From the NCBI GenBank assembly GCA_964390005.1, contig CAYMGM010000007.1:1-64000 (forward strand): a stretch of 64,000 nt of DNA, in the 5' to 3' direction. Shown here piece by piece: positions 59,799 to 64,000 of this stretch (position 1 is the stretch's first letter; every line of letters begins with the position of its first letter). This DNA comes from CAYMGM01 sp964390005. Lineage in GTDB: Bacteria; Pseudomonadota; Alphaproteobacteria; UBA9219. Position numbers and translations under genes: made by a program. Under the pieces are notes generated by a model. That model had not been told where the DNA came from. It ran no database searches and saw only the letters and a list, made by a program, of their open reading frames with translations.

Positions 59799-60421
59799 TA
59801 AAAAAACGCCCCCTTGTCGTTGGTCTGACGGGCTCAATCGGGATGGGGAAAAGTACGGTTGCCGATATGTTTGGGCGCTTGGGACTTCCCGTGTTATCGG
59901 CAGATACTGTCGTCCATGCTTTGCTGGCTTCCGGCGGCGCGGCGGTTGCCAGGGTAGCGCGTCATTTTCCCGATACTCTTGTCAAAGGCGCCATTGATCG
60001 TCAAAAACTGGCCGCCCTTGTTGTTGGATGCCCCACAGCGCTTGAAAAGCTTGAAAAGATTCTTCACCCGTTTGTGTGGCGTGCGGAACGCGCCTTCATT
60101 CAAAAGGCGCGGCAGGCCGGGGCTCGCGGCGTTTTGCTGGAAATCCCCCTTTTGTTTGAAACAAAATCTGAAAAAAGGATGGATGTCGTCGTTTGCGTTC
60201 ATGCCAAAGCACAAACGCAAAAAGAACGCGTTATGAAGCGGGCCGGGATGACAGCCGGACGTCTTCGGTTTCTTTTGTCTCGGCAGATGTCGTCGCGCGA
60301 AAAAAAAGCGCGGGCCGATTATGTGATCTCGACGGATTGTTCACTTGCCGAAACGCGAAAAGCGGTCAAAAAAACATGGCAAGAAATTTTGGAACGACAG
60401 GGACTGAAAAAAGATGCGTGA
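59795..60421 (+). CDS. coaE: Dephospho-CoA kinase
   Basis: Phosphorylates dephospho-CoA in the last step of CoA synthesis; cytosolic, 208 residues. Walker A is GLTGSIGMGKSTVADMF. LPVLSADTVVHALLA is the substrate Asp region, LHPFVWRAERAF contains the HP motif, and VLLEIPLLFETKSEKRMD is conserved. The lid RQMSSREKKARADYVISTD closes the protein. ATG 59795 overlaps the aroE stop by 4 bp. It overlaps dnaQ by 8 bp. Confidence 0.95.
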   Translation: MIKKRPLVVGLTGSIGMGKSTVADMFGRLGLPVLSADTVVHALLASGGAAVARVARHFPDTLVKGAIDRQKLAALVVGCPTALEKLEKILHPFVWRAERAFIQKARQAGARGVLLEIPLLFETKSEKRMDVVVCVHAKAQTQKERVMKRAGMTAGRLRFLLSRQMSSREKKARADYVISTDCSLAETRKAVKKTWQEILERQGLKKDA

Positions 60422-61103
60422 GATTGTTCTCGATACGGAAACAACGGGCCTTAATCCACTTCAAGGCGATAGACTTGTCGAAATTGGATGCGTTGAATTG
60501 GAAAACCATATAGCAACAGGCGCCGTCTATCACCGTTATTTTAATCCTGATCGTGATGTTCCGGCAGAAGCCACGCGCGTGCACGGCCTGACAAACGAAT
60601 TTTTAGCCGATAAACCGCTTTTTGCACAGGATGTTGACTCGTTTCTAACCTTCATCGGGGACGCTAAACTTGTCATTCATAATGCCGCCTTCGATATGGG
60701 GTTTTTGAATATGGAGCTGGCGCGGCATGGGTTCGGGCAACTTCCCGCCGATCGCGCCATTGATACGTTGAAGATAGCGCGCGAAAAGTTTCCGGGGTCT
60801 CCGGCTTCGCTCGACGCCTTATGTAAAAGATTTGGCATTGATGCGTCGGCCCGTACCGTTCACGGGGCGCTTCTTGATGCGCAATTGCTTGCCGACGTTT
60901 ATTTGGAACTGTGCGGCGGACGACAACCCGACCTTGATATGGGCGGCGTTGAAAAGTTGGTTATTGAAGAGGCCTTGGTTCAAAAAAGAACCTTCCGCGC
61001 GCCGCGGTCTTTTCTGCCGTCGCCGGAAGAGCTGGCGGCACATACGGCCTTTTTGGACAAAATCAAAAACCCTCTTTGGCGAAAAGAAGACGGTCATGAG
61101 TAA
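60414..61103 (+). CDS. dnaQ: DNA polymerase III epsilon subunit (proofreading exonuclease)
   Basis: The 3'-5' exonuclease of the replicase; 229 residues. The ExoI motif is IVLDTETTGLNP, ExoII is LVIHNAAFDMGFLNMEL, and ExoIII is TVHGALLDAQLLADVYLEL with the His-x4-Asp of DEDDh enzymes. LDALCKRFGIDAS is typical. The C-terminus (HTAFLDKIKNPLW) fits the alpha-binding tail. It lies in the usual alphaproteobacterial aroE-coaE-dnaQ block. The final codons overlap the channel gene by 8 bp. Confidence 0.96.
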   Translation: MREIVLDTETTGLNPLQGDRLVEIGCVELENHIATGAVYHRYFNPDRDVPAEATRVHGLTNEFLADKPLFAQDVDSFLTFIGDAKLVIHNAAFDMGFLNMELARHGFGQLPADRAIDTLKIAREKFPGSPASLDALCKRFGIDASARTVHGALLDAQLLADVYLELCGGRQPDLDMGGVEKLVIEEALVQKRTFRAPRSFLPSPEELAAHTAFLDKIKNPLWRKEDGHE

Positions 61104-61992
61104 TTCTGGAAAAAAAGAAAAGACGCATCGTTATATCACGCGCGACGGCGGCGTGAATATTGATCGAAAAGGGTTGCACTATCACCACCCGCGCGATTGG
61201 TATCATTGGATGCTGACGCTAAGCTGGGCGCAAATTGTTTTGTTTATTGGGGTGTTGTTTTTTATCATTAATCTGTTTTTTGGCGGTCTTTATTGGCTTG
61301 ATGCTTCTTGTATCGAAGGCGCGGATCCATCATCCTTTTGGGATTATTTTTTCTTTAGCGTTCAAACATTCGGGACCATCGGCTATGGCCATATGTGGCC
61401 CAAAGGAAATTGGGCGAACAGCATTATGGCCGTTCAAAGCTTTTTAAATTTTTGTAGCTTCGGCTTGATCACGGGGTTGTTGTTCAGTCGGTTTTCGCGC
61501 CCCTCAGCCCGTGTGATGTTTAGTAATTTTGCGGTCATTTCCCCTTATGAAGGGCGCGCGACGCTCAGTTTTCGGGCGGCGAATCGGCGCGGAAATCAGA
61601 TCTTACAAGCGCAGGTCCATGTCTCGTTGTCGCGCAACGAAACGACAATGGAAGGCGAATCCATTCGGCGGATCTATGATTTGAAAGTCCTTCGCCCGAC
61701 AAGCTCGTTCTTTAATTTGACGTGGACCATAAGGCACGTTATCGATGCAGACAGCCCGCTTTACGAAAAAACGCCCGAAGATTTGCGCGATAGCGAAACG
61801 GAAATCATCGTTCTTTTATCTGGCATCGACGATGTTTACGGCCAGCTTGTACATGGCCGTTTCGCGTTTAATCATGAAGAGATTCTTTTTGGTTATCGTT
61901 TTGTCAACATGTTCGATCGCAAAGATCATGGCGGATCCGTCGTCGATTACACAAAGTTTAATAGCGTCGAGCGTCTTGACGATCAGGTGTAG
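61096..61992 (+). CDS. Inward-rectifier type potassium channel (KirBac-like)
   Basis: A 298-residue inner-membrane channel. After a cytosolic N-terminus, residues about 35-65 form the outer helix (LSWAQIVLFIGVLFFIINLF). The pore loop is SVQTFGTIGYGHMWP, with the TIGYG selectivity filter (KirBac proteins usually have TVGYGDM; here His replaces the Asp). The inner helix is IMAVQSFLNFCSFGLITGLLF. Residues about 140-290 form the cytoplasmic immunoglobulin-like beta domain (VMFSNFAVISPYEGRATLSF, VHVSLSRNETTMEGESIRRI). ATG 61096 overlaps the dnaQ stop, so the channel is translated with the operon. Confidence 0.9.
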   Translation: MSNSGKKEKTHRYITRDGGVNIDRKGLHYHHPRDWYHWMLTLSWAQIVLFIGVLFFIINLFFGGLYWLDASCIEGADPSSFWDYFFFSVQTFGTIGYGHMWPKGNWANSIMAVQSFLNFCSFGLITGLLFSRFSRPSARVMFSNFAVISPYEGRATLSFRAANRRGNQILQAQVHVSLSRNETTMEGESIRRIYDLKVLRPTSSFFNLTWTIRHVIDADSPLYEKTPEDLRDSETEIIVLLSGIDDVYGQLVHGRFAFNHEEILFGYRFVNMFDRKDHGGSVVDYTKFNSVERLDDQV

Positions 61993-62318
61993 AGCGAAAG
62001 ACGCGAACCTTTTGCGCCCGGCACAGACGCTGCCGCGCCGCCGACGTGAATGTCGATAACGGGGCGCGCCGCCGTGCTTTGCACAACCGCCCGCTGCCGT
62101 CGCCAGCACGCGGCATTTAAACAGGTAAACAATCCCGCGACGGTTGAAGCGGAGACAAGAAGAATAGAAGGCAAGGCCGCCGAAAGACCGTTGGCCGCCG
62201 CTAATTTGATCCCGCCAGAAAACAGGCCGATGACGCTTAAAGCGCCAACAGTGTTGTTGAGAACAATAAAAAACGGATACGGTCCCTTCACGGGCGCGGG
62301 CGCTAAATCGGTTTTCAT
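61983..62318 (-). CDS. Hypothetical small membrane protein
   Basis: A 111-residue protein with two probable helices (PFFIVLNNTVGALSVIGLFSGG and LPSILLVSASTVAGLFTCLNAAC), preceded by a Pro-rich N-terminus and followed by a basic tail (CWRRQRAVVQSTAARP) and a Gly/Ala/Ser end. It overlaps the 3' end of the channel gene by 10 bp on the other strand. ATG 62318 was chosen over a TTG at 62360, since MKTDLAPAPVKGPY is a plausible start; the ribosome-binding site is weak. No family is recognised. Confidence 0.45.
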   Translation of the reverse strand: MKTDLAPAPVKGPYPFFIVLNNTVGALSVIGLFSGGIKLAAANGLSAALPSILLVSASTVAGLFTCLNAACWRRQRAVVQSTAARPVIDIHVGGAAASVPGAKGSRLSLYT

Positions 62319-62373
62319 GATCAATCGTTTATAAAAATGCGTGCGGACGAGACTATACAAAACTTAAATAGTT

Positions 62374-64000
62374 TCAGAAACGGGAAAGACGCCGCGCGTT
62401 TAAAACGACAAGAAGAGAAGACAGGCTCATAGCTGCCGCGGCCAGAGGCGGCGTGACAAAACCAGCCATGGCAAGGGGAACAGCCAAAGCGTTGTAAAAG
62501 ATAGCTAGCCCAAAGTTTTGACGAACAAGCCGCTGTGCCGCACGCGCGATGGTTAAAAAGGACAGAACCGGCGCCAGCAGCGATCCTTTAAAAACGGCAT
62601 CCGCTGCGTTTTGTGTAATGTCCGCGCCGCTAGCTGGCGAAAGGGAAACCGAAGCCGCCAATAATGACGGCGCGTCGTTTAGACCATCGCCGACCATCAA
62701 AACCGAAGCGCCAGCCGCGCGCCGTTTTTCAATCTCAGCCGTTTTTTCGGTTGGCGACAAAGCCGCCATGAAATGATCAATCCCGGCGGCGCGCGCCGCA
62801 GCCGCCACGGCGGCAGGACGGTCGCCGGAAAATAAGTATAAGGTATAGCCTTCTTTATGTAGAGCGGCCATGGTCTCTCGGGCGTCGGCTTTAAGGGAAT
62901 CCTCAAAGGTAAACAGAACGGGCTCTTGGCCGGGGCGGCAGAGCCATAATTCAGAGACCTCTTGCGTCTGATCGCTTCGCTTGCTGGCCGATCCGCACCA
63001 CTCGCGGCGGCCCAGCCGCAGGGGAAGATCGCCGACGCGGCCCTTTAACCCCTGGCCGGGAATTTCTTCGACATCTTGTGCGGGCGTGACATTCGTCGGT
63101 CCGGCAGCGGCCAAGGCTTGCGCAAGGGGATGGCGGCTTTGTTGCGCCAGCGCCGTTGCTAAAGCCCACGCGACAGGGTCGGCATTTGTATGAACAAGGC
63201 GCGGTTTGCCTAACGTGAGCGTGCCTGTTTTGTCGAAAACAATGGTATCGACCGTCGAGGCTTTTTCCAAAGCATCGGCGCTTTTAAGAAGAATGTTTTG
63301 CCGGAATAAAAGACCGCTTGCCAAAACCTGAACAGCCGGAACGGCCAGCCCCATCGCGCAAGGGCAGGTGATAATCAAAACAGCCATGGCCGTGATAAAG
63401 GCCTGCTGCCACGGCGCGTGAAAGGCAAAGAGCCAAAGAAGAAAAGTAAGCGTGGCCAAAAAGAAGACGGAAGGGACATAGATTTTTGCAACTTTATCCG
63501 CCAAACGAACAAAACGGGCGTTGCCTTGCTCGGCGCGCTCCATCAAACGAATGATATCGCCAAGCAAACTATCGGCGCTGGTTGCGGTGATGCGGATACG
63601 CACGGGGGCCAATAAATTAAGACATCCGGCGAAAACTTTATCTTCGCGTTTAACGGCGCGCGGAAGGCTTTCACCCGTCAAAAGGCTGGAATCAATTTCG
63701 GAAGCGCCGTCAACAATCACACCGTCGGCGGCGATTTTTTCGCCTGCTGCCGTGCAGAGGATTTGATCCGGCGACAAGGTGGAAATGGGCACGCGTTGAA
63801 AAGAGCCGTCTGCCGCCAAGATCGTCGCCTGCCCCAGAGAAAGGGAGAGCAAATCAAGCGCTGCCGCCCGCGTTTGCCCGCGGGCTTTGGCGTCTAAATA
63901 ACGCCCAATCAACAGGAAGAAAATCAGCATAACCGCTGAATCAAAATAAAGCGGCGCGGGCGGGTGAAAAAGATCGAAGAAACTGCAGGCGAGCGTTAAA
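62374..64000 (-). CDS. Heavy-metal-translocating P-type ATPase (copper type), partial
   Basis: The 3' part of a P1B ATPase that pumps copper or a similar ion across the membrane. About 541 residues are visible and the frame runs off the window end at 64000, so the N-terminal metal-binding domain is missing. Visible motifs are SSLLTGESLP (actuator), the ion-binding CPCAMGL in membrane helix 6, FDKTGTLTLGKP (phosphorylated Asp), SRHPLAQALA (HP motif) and MVGDGLNDAPSLLAA. The FFLLIGRYLDAKARG start region resembles FixI-type members that supply copper to oxidases; CopA is the alternative. It converges on nothing and is 56 bp from the small membrane gene. Confidence 0.9.
   Translation of the reverse strand, partial: LTLACSFFDLFHPPAPLYFDSAVMLIFFLLIGRYLDAKARGQTRAAALDLLSLSLGQATILAADGSFQRVPISTLSPDQILCTAAGEKIAADGVIVDGASEIDSSLLTGESLPRAVKREDKVFAGCLNLLAPVRIRITATSADSLLGDIIRLMERAEQGNARFVRLADKVAKIYVPSVFFLATLTFLLWLFAFHAPWQQAFITAMAVLIITCPCAMGLAVPAVQVLASGLLFRQNILLKSADALEKASTVDTIVFDKTGTLTLGKPRLVHTNADPVAWALATALAQQSRHPLAQALAAAGPTNVTPAQDVEEIPGQGLKGRVGDLPLRLGRREWCGSASKRSDQTQEVSELWLCRPGQEPVLFTFEDSLKADARETMAALHKEGYTLYLFSGDRPAAVAAAARAAGIDHFMAALSPTEKTAEIEKRRAAGASVLMVGDGLNDAPSLLAASVSLSPASGADITQNAADAVFKGSLLAPVLSFLTIARAAQRLVRQNFGLAIFYNALAVPLAMAGFVTPPLAAAAMSLSSLLVVLNARRLSRF

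Overview
The window is chromosomal DNA from a flagellated, polyhydroxyalkanoate-storing alphaproteobacterium. It covers the replication-origin domain and the partition locus. Five things support this: (i) the gene order hemH-hemE-[oriC]-PPDK regulator-aroE-coaE-dnaQ; (ii) the order mnmG-rsmG-parA-parB with an almost perfect parS inside rsmG; (iii) the DUF3576-leuS-lptE...holA and smr-mltA-timA-secB-rho blocks; (iv) the ffs-dnaX-ybaB-recR block; (v) a CtrA-type TTAA-N7-TTAAC site in front of motAB. I cannot name the genus from the sequence alone.

Layout. 0-9 kb: a dispersed repeat, two small unknown genes, corA, a chemoreceptor, motAB, fabI, then a two-gene unit of a nicotianamine-synthase-like protein and the ferritin-like iron exporter mbfA. 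9-16 kb: yqhD, a patatin-like protein with Cys at the nucleophile position, recR-ybaB-dnaX, the SRP RNA and a probably leaderless HAD phosphatase. 16-19 kb: unknown genes, including an XRE regulator with a TrmB-like sensor domain facing a GNAT-like gene. 19-25 kb: acs, a second repeat copy whose terminal repeat supplies the phaC stop codon, and a PHA locus with phaC and a phaE-like gene overlapping out of frame and a divergent phaR. 25-32 kb: accessory DNA with an orphan flgC-like gene, an SNase-like membrane protein, and tRNA-Gly(CCC) followed by three 83-bp tandem copies of its own 3' end, then a P-loop gene, a membrane gene and an ankyrin-like gene. 32-37 kb: mnmG-rsmG-parAB. 37-40 kb: hydrolases, one frameshifted, and holA. 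40.3-42.4 kb: an insertion that splits the usual leuS-lptE-holA unit. It holds a structured RNA ending in a terminator, one unknown gene and one broken zinc-ribbon gene. 42-56 kb: lptE, leuS, a porin, hslVU, smr-mltA-timA, secB and rho. 56-64 kb: hemH, hemE, the probable oriC with DnaA-box-like sites, the PPDK regulator, aroE, coaE, dnaQ, a Kir-type potassium channel and a copper-type P-ATPase cut by the window end.

How the genes fit together. Most of the window is housekeeping: replication (oriC, dnaX, dnaQ, holA), segregation (parABS), recombination (recR), tRNA modification and charging, protein export and quality control (ffs, secB, hslVU), haem synthesis, and envelope upkeep. PHA storage, acetate activation, iron handling and motility are the visible lifestyle genes. 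The accessory material is concentrated at 0-0.4, 21.5-21.9, 25-32 and 40.3-42.4 kb. No CRISPR array, rRNA operon or complete insertion sequence was found.
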